DNA from: JBJMQS01 sp045802605
GTDB lineage: Bacteria > Planctomycetota > Planctomycetia > Gemmatales > Gemmataceae
DNA length: 64,000 nucleotides
Direction of reading: 5' to 3'
NCBI GenBank assembly: GCA_045802605.1
Contig: JBJMQS010000056.1
Span: 124,001 to 188,000, forward strand
Shown: piece after piece, positions 16,896-25,201 of the stretch
How the letters are laid out: each line of letters begins with the position of its first letter
Numbering within the stretch: the stretch's first letter is position 1
Notes under the pieces: model-generated
What the model saw: only the letters and a program-made list of their open reading frames with translations
Database searches by the model: none
Told to the model about the DNA's origin: nothing
Translations under genes and position numbers: made by a program

Positions 16896-18338
16896 TCAGG
16901 GAATCGGGTGCAGATGACCGTCAACGAGGTCGCGCCGCTCCTGCCAGCTAGACTTCAGGTCGTCGAATAGCACCTTGCCGTCCGCGTCGTCGGCGAGTTC
17001 GGGGCGTGCGCTGAGTTCCGCCCGCACCTTTCGTTCGATGTTCAAGAGTTCTGACTGTCGTCGCCAGCAATCCGGTACGGAGGGTGGCATATCCTCGCGA
17101 AGCAGTTCGAAGGTCGGGCCGCTGTTCACGTCGAGGGCGCGGAGCACCGGCGAATTCATTTGTGCGATGAGGGCGCTGAGGTCGCGCTTCATGCATTCGA
17201 ATGCCAAGTCCACGACGGTGGCTCTGTCCGAACTATCGCGGGGCGTCAGTAGTGCATGTCCGATGCTCAACAATACTGCTGAGTAGCGCACGTTGAATAG
17301 GTTGGCCCAGAGTCGCGCATAGGGGTGCTTGATCGCTGAGCCCACTTTCACGTCAGGAGGGAGCCTGCCGACGTACGGGTTCTTCGGCGTCGCCAGAACC
17401 GGGATCTGCCCCTGGTTGAACTCATCAAGCAAGCCCAAAAAGTCATAGAAATGGGACTCCGCCGCATGTTCGAGCCCTTCACCCTGGCGCATGATGTTGT
17501 CCACGGCGGCGACTGCCGTGAGCGCGTCATTGGATTGCAGAATGAGTAGATTCGGGCGACCCGTGGGGTTCCATTCGTTCGCGTCCGCTTGGTGAACCTG
17601 GATGACGGTAGCCGACGTGAATTCTTCAGGTTTGATGTGACGACCGGGCGGAAATCCATTCGCAGGGTCCGGCTTTAGCGACAAAGGGCCAAAAGTCGCG
17701 TCCGAAGGCTGCAAGATCCAGTAGATCTTGGCGTAAATCGCCGCTACGTGATGCGGCTCGAGGCCGGCTTGCTGCTTGACCTGAACCTTGAGTTGCGTGA
17801 CCCTCGCCGCAGCCGGGTTGTCGGGCGGGATCAGGAGCGGTGACTCAGCGAGGACGTACTCAGCGAGGGTGAGCCAGGATACGGGCTCACGGCTAAGCGG
17901 CAACGGGTTCTCGGTGTTCATCGCGCGGAAGTTGTCTCGGCCGATATGGAATACCGACTGACCGCCGACGGCGAGGAGCAGATTCTCGACGCTGATTAGG
18001 TGCGCCATTTCCTGGATGGCTACGTCCATGATTTTCAGGTACGGCCCGGAGTTTGGGGTGAGGGAAGCGGCCGCGTAAACGTATTGGACCAAGAGCGCGT
18101 GCTCGACTTCTGCCGCCAACTGAAGGAGGGCGAGAAGTTCGTCCTTCGGCGTGTCAGCGCCGATCACCTCTACATGGCCCAACTCGCGAAGCAGGCCCAT
18201 GATTTCGTTGGCCGTGCGTGGCCCGGGCGCGGTCACGGCTCGGTTCGCCGCATCTGTCAGTGCCAGCGGAGCCACCGCAACCGCGGCCGGGGGGATCCAT
18301 TCGAAGCGCACTCGGCGGAACGCCGCGTCGTTGCTCAT
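16896..18338 (-). CDS. Ferritin-like (VioB-type) domain protein
   Basis: Start at ATG 18338 (MSNDAAFRRVRF), preceded by GGGAGATGGGAA; the 22 codons upstream look non-coding. The first half contains a diiron-type helical bundle: LLQLAAEVEHALLVQYVYAA (about residues 72-92) and IQEMAHLISVENLLLAVGG (about 110-128, E-x-x-H), then EHAAESHFYDFLGLL near 295. This matches the ferritin-like domain found in VioB/RebD-type proteins (Pfam PF12902), here in a 480-residue protein without the rest of VioB. It is the first gene of a three-gene operon with LodA-like and LodB-like genes. It could oxidise a small molecule or a protein residue, or remove peroxide made by the oxidase. Confidence 0.75.
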   Translation of the reverse strand: MSNDAAFRRVRFEWIPPAAVAVAPLALTDAANRAVTAPGPRTANEIMGLLRELGHVEVIGADTPKDELLALLQLAAEVEHALLVQYVYAAASLTPNSGPYLKIMDVAIQEMAHLISVENLLLAVGGQSVFHIGRDNFRAMNTENPLPLSREPVSWLTLAEYVLAESPLLIPPDNPAAARVTQLKVQVKQQAGLEPHHVAAIYAKIYWILQPSDATFGPLSLKPDPANGFPPGRHIKPEEFTSATVIQVHQADANEWNPTGRPNLLILQSNDALTAVAAVDNIMRQGEGLEHAAESHFYDFLGLLDEFNQGQIPVLATPKNPYVGRLPPDVKVGSAIKHPYARLWANLFNVRYSAVLLSIGHALLTPRDSSDRATVVDLAFECMKRDLSALIAQMNSPVLRALDVNSGPTFELLREDMPPSVPDCWRRQSELLNIERKVRAELSARPELADDADGKVLFDDLKSSWQERRDLVDGHLHPIP

Positions 18339-18422
18339 TTCCCATCTCCCAAGACGTCGACCGCCGAACTGCCGTTGGAGCACAACCAGGCGAACGCATG
18401 GCATGCGTATGCCAAAGTGCCG

Positions 18423-18457
18423 CGCACGTAGTAAGCAGTCCCCGCTTACTTCGTGCG
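18423..18457 (-). terminator. Long hairpin downstream of the DUF1559 gene
   Basis: Arms 18423-18436 and 18444-18457 pair over 14 bases with a single mismatch around a 7-base loop. It starts 11 bases after the DUF1559 stop on the minus strand. No T-run follows, so it may be a Rho-dependent or stabilising 3' end rather than a classic intrinsic terminator. Confidence 0.55.
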
Positions 18458-18468
18458 GGCTCTCTTAG

Positions 18469-19374
18469 TTAGGGCACGTCCACTGACTCGTTGCCATCGC
18501 GCGTCGTCAGAGCGGGCAGCAACGAATCTGCCGCATACGTGAGGAAATGCACCGAGCCGTCGCAGAAAGCGAAGTTGGCTCCGCCGGGATGATGCGACCA
18601 GAAGTGGTAGACGGCACATTTCTCTTCGGTCTGATCGGTTTGAAAGTGGTAAGGTCCTGGATCACATTCGCGCGTCGTTGAGCCGCTGGTGCGCACTTCG
18701 CGGACGCCGAGCAAGCTGTCGGGTGCGCCGGAGGCTTCCATTCCAACGCCGGCGTACCACCAGCCGTACCACAGGTCCGCAGCCGGCGGCCGTTCGCCGA
18801 TCATCAGCGTTTGCGACGTGCCATCGGTGATGTCTGCAAAACGCGTGGCCGAGCCGGCGTAAAGCACACCCTCATTTTTGCGATGGTCGGTGCCAAGCAC
18901 GCCGATGTAATTGGTCACGCCGACAACGCGGTTCTTCAGTGTCGTGTGCGGCCCCGCCCCGCGCGGGTCCGACGGGCAAGAGAACAAGTTGACCGCCACC
19001 CCCAGATTTGGGTGCGGTTGAGCGAGCGGGAAGAACGGGTTTTTGCGCTGGCGGTAACTGGTCAGCGCCTGTTGCCACAGCACATCCTGCTCGACGTACG
19101 GCAAGAGCCGCGTCAGCCAGGACATGTAAAGGAAATCGCTATCTTTCTTGTTCGTCGCAACCCCCATCGGCAGTGAGCCATGTTCGTCATGATGGTGGAC
19201 GGCGGCTAGGGCCAGCTGGCGGACTTGGTTCGTGCATTGGGTGCGGGCGGCGGCGCCGCGGACTTTTTGGATGGCGGGCATGATGAGGCCGACAAGGACC
19301 GCGATAATGGAAATGACTGTCAACAGTTCTAGCAATGTGAATGCGGGACGAGCATCTCCAGTAATCCTTGACAT
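18469..19374 (-). CDS. DUF1559 domain protein with type IV pilin-like N-terminus
   Basis: Start at ATG 19374 (MSRITGDARPAF), 2 bases after the stop of the upstream gene; the longer frame reads back into that gene. Residues 12-30 (FTLLELLTVISIIAVLVGL) form a prepilin-like segment with Glu at position +5 from the presumed cleavage site. The rest is the DUF1559 domain typical of planctomycetes, often present in dozens of copies per genome: CTNQVRQLALAAVHHHDEHG near residue 48, FSCPSDPR in the middle, ADITDGTSQTLMIGER, and the C-terminal H-x9-DG block HHPGGANFAFCDGSVHFL. 301 residues is usual. It is likely a surface pseudopilin processed by a prepilin peptidase. Last gene of a minus-strand group starting at 22212. 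Confidence 0.93.
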   Translation of the reverse strand: MSRITGDARPAFTLLELLTVISIIAVLVGLIMPAIQKVRGAAARTQCTNQVRQLALAAVHHHDEHGSLPMGVATNKKDSDFLYMSWLTRLLPYVEQDVLWQQALTSYRQRKNPFFPLAQPHPNLGVAVNLFSCPSDPRGAGPHTTLKNRVVGVTNYIGVLGTDHRKNEGVLYAGSATRFADITDGTSQTLMIGERPPAADLWYGWWYAGVGMEASGAPDSLLGVREVRTSGSTTRECDPGPYHFQTDQTEEKCAVYHFWSHHPGGANFAFCDGSVHFLTYAADSLLPALTTRDGNESVDVP

Positions 19375-19376
19375 TT

Positions 19377-20312
19377 CTACATTCTGCTTTGAGTTGGCGA
19401 TATCTGTCTGGATGTCGCCCGTCGCACCACGATCACAAGCACGACCAAAATTAACGGCAGCACAAGCCACCAACTTTTCGCAAGGAATGATCGTGGGGTG
19501 TATCGTGAATCCGGTTCGGGAAGCCCAAATTGAGCCAAAGAAAACTCATCATCGGAATGTGTCTCGTGCACAAACTTTGTGATCTCAGTGGAGTCCACAA
19601 GTCGACTAGTTCCATCTCGTTGTCTATATGCTTTAGTCCACCTTTTCGGATCCCCTGAGGTAGGGTCATACTCAACGAGGCTGACAGCCATGTTGCCTTC
19701 GCCCGAAGAATTTTTGGTTTCACTACCGAGTAATACCCAACTATTTGGGTCAAAATACATTCCGGTGTCGAACCCTTTTCGTACCGATCGGTGAGTATCA
19801 ACTCGAATTGCTTCGCGGCTATTCCAGGTCACTCTGGACATTCCTTGAATTGTAAAATCCTTGAGACCAAGCAGCCTGTTGTTGCCAAGTTCCCATTCCG
19901 CAATAGGCAAACTAAGGCCTTTCTCCGAGCGGCATATGTCAAGTCGCTGATCCTCGTCCGCGGGCAATTGGCCAGCAATAATCCATTCTTTGTTTTTCGG
20001 TTTAATTAAGTAAATTACGCTGTTACGTCCCAAATAAGTCCTATCAGACGCTGTCGTGTCAGGGTTCTGTGGCACAATTTGGGTTGAAATCAAGAGGAAT
20101 GAATCGTGGTTCGCCTTATATTGATGGCGAATTTCTCGCTCCACGAGATTCCCTTCTTCGTTAAAGGTTCGCTCCACACTTTCGATGGTGACATTACAAA
20201 GGTACCGCGTTCGATTTTGCCAATATGCGTCTTGAATCTGAGATCGAATTTGCTCGGTCGTCAAGTCGCTCTGACCGAAAGCCAACATCAAGATAAATAA
20301 GTGTTCGTACAT
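19377..20312 (-). CDS. Exported membrane-anchored protein of unknown function
   Basis: 311 residues. The first ~14 residues (MYEHLFILMLAFGQS) look like a short signal sequence. A large extracytoplasmic beta-rich domain follows (YLCNVTIESVERTFNEEG ... TWNSREAIRVDTH ... MYFDPNSWVLLGSET), resembling outer membrane lipoprotein carrier-like (LolA/LolB-type) folds in strand pattern only. Near the C-terminus a hydrophobic helix (WWLVLPLILVVLVIVV) is followed by basic residues. Its stop is 2 bases before the DUF1559 start, so the two are coupled and may act together at the cell surface. Confidence 0.6.
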   Translation of the reverse strand: MYEHLFILMLAFGQSDLTTEQIRSQIQDAYWQNRTRYLCNVTIESVERTFNEEGNLVEREIRHQYKANHDSFLLISTQIVPQNPDTTASDRTYLGRNSVIYLIKPKNKEWIIAGQLPADEDQRLDICRSEKGLSLPIAEWELGNNRLLGLKDFTIQGMSRVTWNSREAIRVDTHRSVRKGFDTGMYFDPNSWVLLGSETKNSSGEGNMAVSLVEYDPTSGDPKRWTKAYRQRDGTSRLVDSTEITKFVHETHSDDEFSLAQFGLPEPDSRYTPRSFLAKSWWLVLPLILVVLVIVVRRATSRQISPTQSRM

Positions 20313-20345
20313 AGTGGTAAGTATTCATCGCAAGTTTGACTTCGG

Positions 20346-20383
20346 TTTGAGTTGGACGAATGGTTAACTCCGTCCAACTCAAA
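20346..20383 (-). terminator. 13-bp perfect hairpin after the Cys-rich gene
   Basis: Arms 20346-20358 and 20371-20383 are perfectly complementary with a 12-base loop. It begins 18 bases after the stop of the minus-strand gene at 20401 and just before the gene starting at 20312. No U-tract follows. Confidence 0.55.
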
Positions 20384-20400
20384 TCCGGGGAATGCCTAAA

Positions 20401-20775
20401 TCAATAGCCGCAACTGCACGTGAGTGTCACTTTACTAAATCGCCAGACACAAGCGCTGTCCGCTGAGTCGCAACCTCCTCCTTTGCAACTCGCCCTGCAG
20501 TCAGTTGGATTAATTGGGTCGTTATTCGGGCAAGCGGGGCCCATTGGAGCAATGCAAGTTGCTCGCACACACTCGCCGTTCACATAAACTTGCCCTTCCT
20601 GACACGGATTGTTGACACACCTTCCATCAAGGCACATTTGTCCCGAAGGACAAGTTACACCTTCGCATAGCCCGCCGTCATCTGCCTTCGCGAGTGGCAC
20701 CCACACGACTAACATCACCGCCAGTGCGACGGCGCAACTGCCCAATACATGATCCCAGTACTTCCGTTGCATCAC
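20401..20775 (-). CDS. Small secreted cysteine-rich protein
   Basis: 124 residues. Basic start and hydrophobic core (SCAVALAVMLVVWVPLAKA) form a signal peptide ending near AKA-DD. The mature part has 14 or more cysteines in short repeats: CEGVTCPSGQMCLDGRC, then NPCQEGQVYVNGEC, CIAPMGPACPNN, CRASCKGGGCDSADSAC and CSC near the end. The C-P-x-G-x-x-C-x-x-G-x-C pattern resembles EGF-like or bacterial Cys-rich repeat modules stabilised by disulfides. It follows the MauE/DUF1573 gene by 24 bases in the same direction, consistent with an operon that handles exported thiol proteins. Confidence 0.7.
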   Translation of the reverse strand: MMQRKYWDHVLGSCAVALAVMLVVWVPLAKADDGGLCEGVTCPSGQMCLDGRCVNNPCQEGQVYVNGECVRATCIAPMGPACPNNDPINPTDCRASCKGGGCDSADSACVWRFSKVTLTCSCGY

Positions 20776-20799
20776 TATCCCTCCACAAAGGTAAAAAAA

Positions 20800-21702
20800 T
20801 CATTCCATCACGCGGCCGGTCACCGCGACCGGGACCACGCGCAAATGCTCGTCGTCCGCAAACAGTACGAAGCTCCGGCGAAAAACGCCCGGTGTGCCGG
20901 TAAACTTCACTCGGACGTTGATTGGGCGCGTTTCCTTCGGGGACACGTCGATTGGCAAATCGTCAGTGGCGATGCAGGAACAGTCGCTCGTGCCGCCGAC
21001 GATGCGGATTTTCTTGTCGTGGTAATTGGTCACATCAAGCGTGATAGTTCGAAAATCGCCGCGCTTCCCAGTGCCTAGGTCCGTTGCTTCGGGGCTGACG
21101 CCGACAGTTTCGCCGCGTAGATGCGCCACGGCGCCGTGCGGTGAGCCATACCAAAGAATGACGCCCCCTGTCATGCAAGCTAAGATTGTCAATCCGCCTA
21201 TGAGGGTCGGAACGCCGGCGCGAATTTCGGTTGATAATCGTTGAGGCCGAAACATGGTCAAAGCGGCGAGCGCGACCACGTCAATTGAAAACGCCCACCA
21301 CGGATGCAAAGTGATTGCACGGCCCAAACAACCGCAGCTCGATTGACCGAGCCAACCAAGCCGGAAGCTCACAAATGCCATGAAGCCGAAAAAGCCAATC
21401 GAGGTCAGCCATGACCAAACGGGCCCGATATTGATCAACAGCCAAACGCCGAGAAGCAATTCAAATGTGACGGCGGCGGAATAAAGGCGCGGCGATAGAA
21501 ACGGCAGCACGATCCGCACGGCTTGATTTGAGCCGCCGGAAAGCTTAAGCGCCGCAGTCGTCAGCAAGAGACATCCCAGGGCAATTCGGATTATTGTGAA
21601 AGCGCGGGAGTTGGGAGGGAGGGGCAAATTGGACGACGATTGCTGGACGGTCCTTGGTGGGGCGTCAGCGTGAAGAACAGGAGTTTCGACGGGCGCGGGC
21701 AT
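20800..21702 (-). CDS. MauE/DoxX-like membrane domain fused to DUF1573
   Basis: 300 residues. Residues ~33-180 form four to five membrane helices (FTIIRIALGCLLLTTAALKL, LYSAAVTFELLLGVWLLI, WLTSIGFFGFMAFVSFRL, FSIDVVALAALTMF) with the planctomycete MauE/DoxX-like signature SSCGCLG near residue 122 on a loop. Another helix (LIGGLTILACMTGGVILWY) leads into an exported C-terminal DUF1573 domain (ITLDVTNYHDKKIRIVGG, SDCSCIATDDLP, then KFTGTPGVFRRSFVLFADD). MauE proteins help mature disulfide-rich periplasmic proteins; the Cys pairs here suggest electron relay between the two domains. A second, separate DUF1573 gene precedes it and a Cys-rich secreted protein follows. Confidence 0.8.
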   Translation of the reverse strand: MPAPVETPVLHADAPPRTVQQSSSNLPLPPNSRAFTIIRIALGCLLLTTAALKLSGGSNQAVRIVLPFLSPRLYSAAVTFELLLGVWLLINIGPVWSWLTSIGFFGFMAFVSFRLGWLGQSSCGCLGRAITLHPWWAFSIDVVALAALTMFRPQRLSTEIRAGVPTLIGGLTILACMTGGVILWYGSPHGAVAHLRGETVGVSPEATDLGTGKRGDFRTITLDVTNYHDKKIRIVGGTSDCSCIATDDLPIDVSPKETRPINVRVKFTGTPGVFRRSFVLFADDEHLRVVPVAVTGRVME

Positions 21703-21795
21703 GGTGCACTCTCTGGGCTCGGTGCAGTGTTTGAGACTACTCGAACAATTGTCGGCGTCAACAACATTCCGAAAGATTCGAATGGGATTTACAAA

Positions 21796-22212
21796 TTATT
21801 TTTTGGCTTCAATTGCGATGCCGTGAACGCTGACGCGTTGCGTTTCCAAATACCCAACATCGAGAAAGACCCCGATGTCGCAAGAGAATTCGCCGGCGTC
21901 CCGCGGCGACAATTCAAATGGCATCGCCCATTCGCCGTGCGGCGGAATCGTCTCGGGTTGGGTGAGCTTCGAACCGAAGCAGCAGTTGTTCCCTCAGGAA
22001 TACTCCGCCCCAACGATACGCATCGGCTTGCGACTGAGGTTTTTGACAACGAATGTCAATTGCTTGGTTTCACCAGCGGGCAGCGACTTGAATTCGCGGT
22101 CCGGCTCGACCACGGCGAATCGCGGCCCTTCGGGCCACAGGTCGTAGGTCAGCGCGCCGGCGAATGCAATCAACAGTAGCGCGAAAAACAAACCCAACTT
22201 GGACATTTGCAT
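21796..22212 (-). CDS. DUF1573 protein with in-frame TGA (candidate selenoprotein or nonsense mutant)
   Basis: From ATG 22212 (GGAG 7 bases upstream) the frame reads a signal anchor (MQMSKLGLFFALLLIAFAGA) and the first half of a DUF1573 domain (KQLTFVVKNLSRKPMRIVGA). TGA at 21994-21996 interrupts it. The same frame then continues for 65 codons with a normal second half (GNNCCFGSK, then HGEWAMPFELSPRDAG and GVFLDVGYLETQRVSVHG) and ends in TAA at 21796. Total length is 138 codons, as expected for the domain. The TGA falls where family members have a Cys (YS-x-GNNCC). Nineteen bases after the TGA is a perfect 6-bp hairpin with a G-first loop (21966-21980). A Sec insertion signal or a simple Cys-to-stop mutation are both possible. 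Confidence 0.55.
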
Positions 22213-22316
22213 TGGGCAACTCCGAAGTGTTGCGCCTAGCGTAGCCTATTTTCACACGATTGCAATCGCTTAGTGAAGGAACGCTGCGACCACGGTCGCC
22301 ACTTCTCGAGACACCC

Positions 22317-22950
22317 ATGCAAAACGTGTTCCTGACCGACCGGGTCACTGGCACGACCATCTTAGTCAGTCACGCATTCAAACACCGAGTCGATCGGCAG
22401 CTTGCAGTCGCTGAGCCGTACGATCCTGAACAATGCCGGCCAAGCGGTAGAACGCGACAATTATTTCCGGCTCGACTACGTCTCCTACGATCCGGACACG
22501 GTGGTGCTCACCGGCGCCAAGAGCGCGGTTCGTCATTATGAGACCTTCACCGACTACGCCGCTCGCGGCGGCGTTAAGCGCACCGAAACGCCCACTGGCA
22601 CCATCACTCGCTATGTCCGCGATGCGCGGAACCGCGTCACCGAGAACTGGATCGGCACGGACGACACGCCTTCGAGCGGTTATTGGCCGGATACACGGCT
22701 GACACCAATATGACTTTGGTCGAGTCGTTCGAGTATGACAACGGCGACGTCGGCGACGGCAATTTGACTTCCGACACACAGCATCCCGGCGGAGACGGCG
22801 ACGATCGGGTGACCCAGTATTCCTACGACTGGCGCAACCGACCCGTCGTGGCGGAATCGGGTGCCCAAGACGATGAGAGCCTGACGCTCGACACCAATCG
22901 GCCGCTCTATTACGCCGAAGCCCACAACACCGGCGCAATAACGCGGTATT
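22317..22950 (+). pseudogene. Chimeric remnant: propeller fragment joined to RHS fragment
   Basis: Bases 22317-22375 encode QNVFLTDRVTGTTILVSHA, nearly the same as NVFLTDRVSGTTVLVSHA in the large propeller protein at 54237-58076. From about 22387 the sequence switches to RHS: SLQSLSRTILNNAGQA, TETPTGTITRYVRDA, NRVTENWIGT, each with a counterpart in the giant RHS gene (SVQSLSRTILNHAGQA, TETPTGTITRYVRDA, NRVIEIWVGT). A frame change occurs near 22690 and the match resumes in another frame (VTQYSYDWRNRPVV, SLTLDTNRP) up to about 22920. No intact start. It is debris from two gene families fused together. Confidence 0.75.
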
Positions 22951-23520
22951 TGGCGAATGGAATCCAATTCGCCGAAGTGATCGAGCAGCGTTCCGCACCG
23001 GAGCAAATCTGCGACTTCGTGTCGGGACAAATCCTTTCGCTCAGGGACCATCGGCTCACGCCCGCGTACCATCCGAATTCCAACGGCGGGATCAAACCTG
23101 TCTTGGGCGAGCCGGTCGATCCTATAATGTCGCCTGACGATCCGCGTATTCCAGCGGACGAACGTTTGATGGTGCTGAAGCGCGTGCGAGGTTTCAATGC
23201 TGAAGAAAAAGGTCATCAAGGATCACGACGTATTTGTGCAAATCCATGAGGTTTTCGTTTTCAACGAAGACACGAACCAGTAGGTCGCGCAATTCGCAGC
23301 CGCGTACAGCGTCGATACTCCGCCCGGATACATGATCGCCGGCACGTTCGCCGAGGGCGCAAACAACAAGACGCTCACATTCCCAAACGTCGAGCAGGCT
23401 TGCGAGGCTGCCTTTCAACAGGCCGACGCCGCAAATCCGGACCCTTATTCTCAGTCCGGGCTACGAAGTGGCGATCGAAATGCAGTGTCTCGGGCAATCT
23501 ACGCCAAGCTATTGGCCTGA
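22951..23520 (+). pseudogene. Remnant frames of unknown type
   Basis: The frame leaving the RHS fragment continues to 23249 with protein-like text (FAEVIEQRSAPEQICDF, PADERLMVLKRVRG). Overlapping it, a second frame starts at ATG 23197 (MLKKKVIKDHDVFVQIHEVF), meets a TAG at 23281 and then continues in frame to 23520 (SVDTPPGYMIAGTF, TLTFPNVEQACEAAFQQAD). Without the TAG this would be a 107-residue protein. I do not recognise it. Confidence 0.4.
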
Positions 23521-23844
23521 GTTGATCTGTGGCGACCCTATATTCAACGGATGCAGTATTGATGTCTTGAGTACCTAAGCCCCGCTTCGAAATGGTGTTT
23601 CGAAATACGGGTACTCCTAGCTTTGATGCCATCAGAACCCGAGGTGATCCAGCGATAGAGGGTGGCTGTCGATACAAGAAGTTTTTCCCAGCTTGTTTGA
23701 GGGTGAGCAAAGATTCACTCGCAATGTCGATCATAAACTCATTCTGCCGTTGAGCTGTCGATCGTAGGGGATATAGCCTAACCGGGCAATCAAGCCGAAC
23801 GTTATTTGCTCGAACGGAATTCGCCCCGCGACACGAGGTCTTAT

Positions 23845-24678
23845 TCAATTAGCAATGTTGAGATTGTAAATGGACTGTGACAACCACATCGTTGCGGGGA
23901 ATGTAGCAGCGAATGACCAGAGAAAAGTATTCAAGCCCAAGACACTCGCCACACCGAAATGAAACAGTGTAGCGCCGCATAGCAATATCAAGCATATCGT
24001 CGGTGGCGCCGCCCACGCCACCGCAAACGCGCAATCACCGAACATAACTAAGCAACCTAATAAGGTCGCCAACACGCGGCGGTTTTCGACCAATTCGCGC
24101 AGTCTGGCGTGTCCGTACGAGCCGGTTCTTAATACTTCGACAACGAAATGTCCATCGTACCAGCCCGGAGTCATTGCTTTTAGGATCCCCGATGTACCGT
24201 ATGCGAGTGATGCCTGGCCGCAAATAAACAATAGCGCCAAACGGACAGCGCCGCTGGTCCCAAAAGCTTCAGCGATAGTAGCGGCCAGAACGACTAGCAT
24301 CGCCATCTGATCGGAACCGTCGTTGGCTTCGGAACAGTGGAGCGTTATGAAAAAGTTCGATGCGCAGAGCGCTAACAAGGGGATAATCGTCTCTCTGTTG
24401 CTAAGAATGCTCGCAGTAATGACAATCGGCATTACTACACAAATGCATATCGGGCATAAGATCCCGGGATAGCCAAGTAAAATACCCCCGACAGGCAAAC
24501 GATCAAGGAACATTAGAAGGGGACGGCTCAGGCGACGCATTCTCCAAGACATTAGTCCATCATCTTTCAGTTCATGACGGATAAGCAGAAGTTCAATCGA
24601 CGCGACTGATATTGCTATCGAGGCCACGACCTCGACAGAATGAAGAGCAGTCAGAGCGTCATTTGGATTGAAATACAC
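23845..24678 (-). CDS. Multi-pass membrane protein (HTTM/SdpB-like type)
   Basis: 277 residues with about seven hydrophobic segments (VVASIAISVASIELLL, ICVVMPIVITASIL, MAMLVVLAATIAEAF, LATLLGCLVMFGDCAFAVAW, ICLILLCGATLFHFGVASVLGLN). Motifs such as LAYGTSGILKAMTPGWYDG and LFHFGVASVLGLNTF resemble the membrane proteins related to vitamin K-dependent carboxylase (HTTM) and SdpB; no catalytic residues of a carboxylase were identified. GTG start at 24678 overlaps the preceding gene by 20 bases. In such gene pairs the preceding small protein carries a W-R-L-F-A-P-x-P-G motif, as here. Confidence 0.65.
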   Translation of the reverse strand: MYFNPNDALTALHSVEVVASIAISVASIELLLIRHELKDDGLMSWRMRRLSRPLLMFLDRLPVGGILLGYPGILCPICICVVMPIVITASILSNRETIIPLLALCASNFFITLHCSEANDGSDQMAMLVVLAATIAEAFGTSGAVRLALLFICGQASLAYGTSGILKAMTPGWYDGHFVVEVLRTGSYGHARLRELVENRRVLATLLGCLVMFGDCAFAVAWAAPPTICLILLCGATLFHFGVASVLGLNTFLWSFAATFPATMWLSQSIYNLNIAN

Positions 24679-25201
24679 TTAACGGTGACTCTTGAATGTG
24701 CCAGCTCGACGTGAAGAGCAAGCGACTTTGGCAATCGCGTGCGAAATCTTGGCAAGAAACAATTCTAAATTGAATTGCCACACCGTGTCGAGACGATTCG
24801 CGCCGCTGCAAGAATATCAAGAGACTCAAATACGGGAGGCTTCTCACCGCAACATCATAGCCATAGTCGTGAGATTGCTGTAATAGCCTCCGCACAAGAG
24901 TGGCAGCTGCTTTTCGGGTCCGTTTCGTAGGGTTGTATAGCATGTTGCTCCAGCTGCGGGGCTGACAGAGCCTAACCCGTCGCCAGACGTCTGGCGCTTC
25001 CTGCCATCGATGTCGAATTCGGTATTCCAGGTGATAATCGCGACACCCGGGCGCCGGAGCGAAAAGGCGCCAGCTGGGAATCAAATGCAAAAGGTCTCTG
25101 TACCGCAGTTTATTAATGAGAGCCGACCGAGTTTGAGCAAAGAACGAGAGCAGCCACCACCCCGTGAATAAACTGAACAGACCCAGTTCTTGAGTAGTCA
25201 T
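24659..25201 (-). CDS. Small protein partnered with the HTTM-like membrane protein
   Basis: 180 residues. N-terminal hydrophobic segment (LGLFSLFTGWWLLSFFAQT), then PSWRLFAPAPGCRDYHLEYR, which in my recollection is the characteristic block of short proteins encoded next to HTTM/SdpB-like membrane proteins, followed by a basic soluble domain. Its ATG overlaps the TGA of the upstream Pro-rich gene (ATGA at 25198-25201), and its end overlaps the following gene by 20 bases, so the three are translationally coupled. Confidence 0.65.
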   Translation of the reverse strand: MTTQELGLFSLFTGWWLLSFFAQTRSALINKLRYRDLLHLIPSWRLFAPAPGCRDYHLEYRIRHRWQEAPDVWRRVRLCQPRSWSNMLYNPTKRTRKAAATLVRRLLQQSHDYGYDVAVRSLPYLSLLIFLQRRESSRHGVAIQFRIVSCQDFARDCQSRLLFTSSWHIQESPLSVFQSK

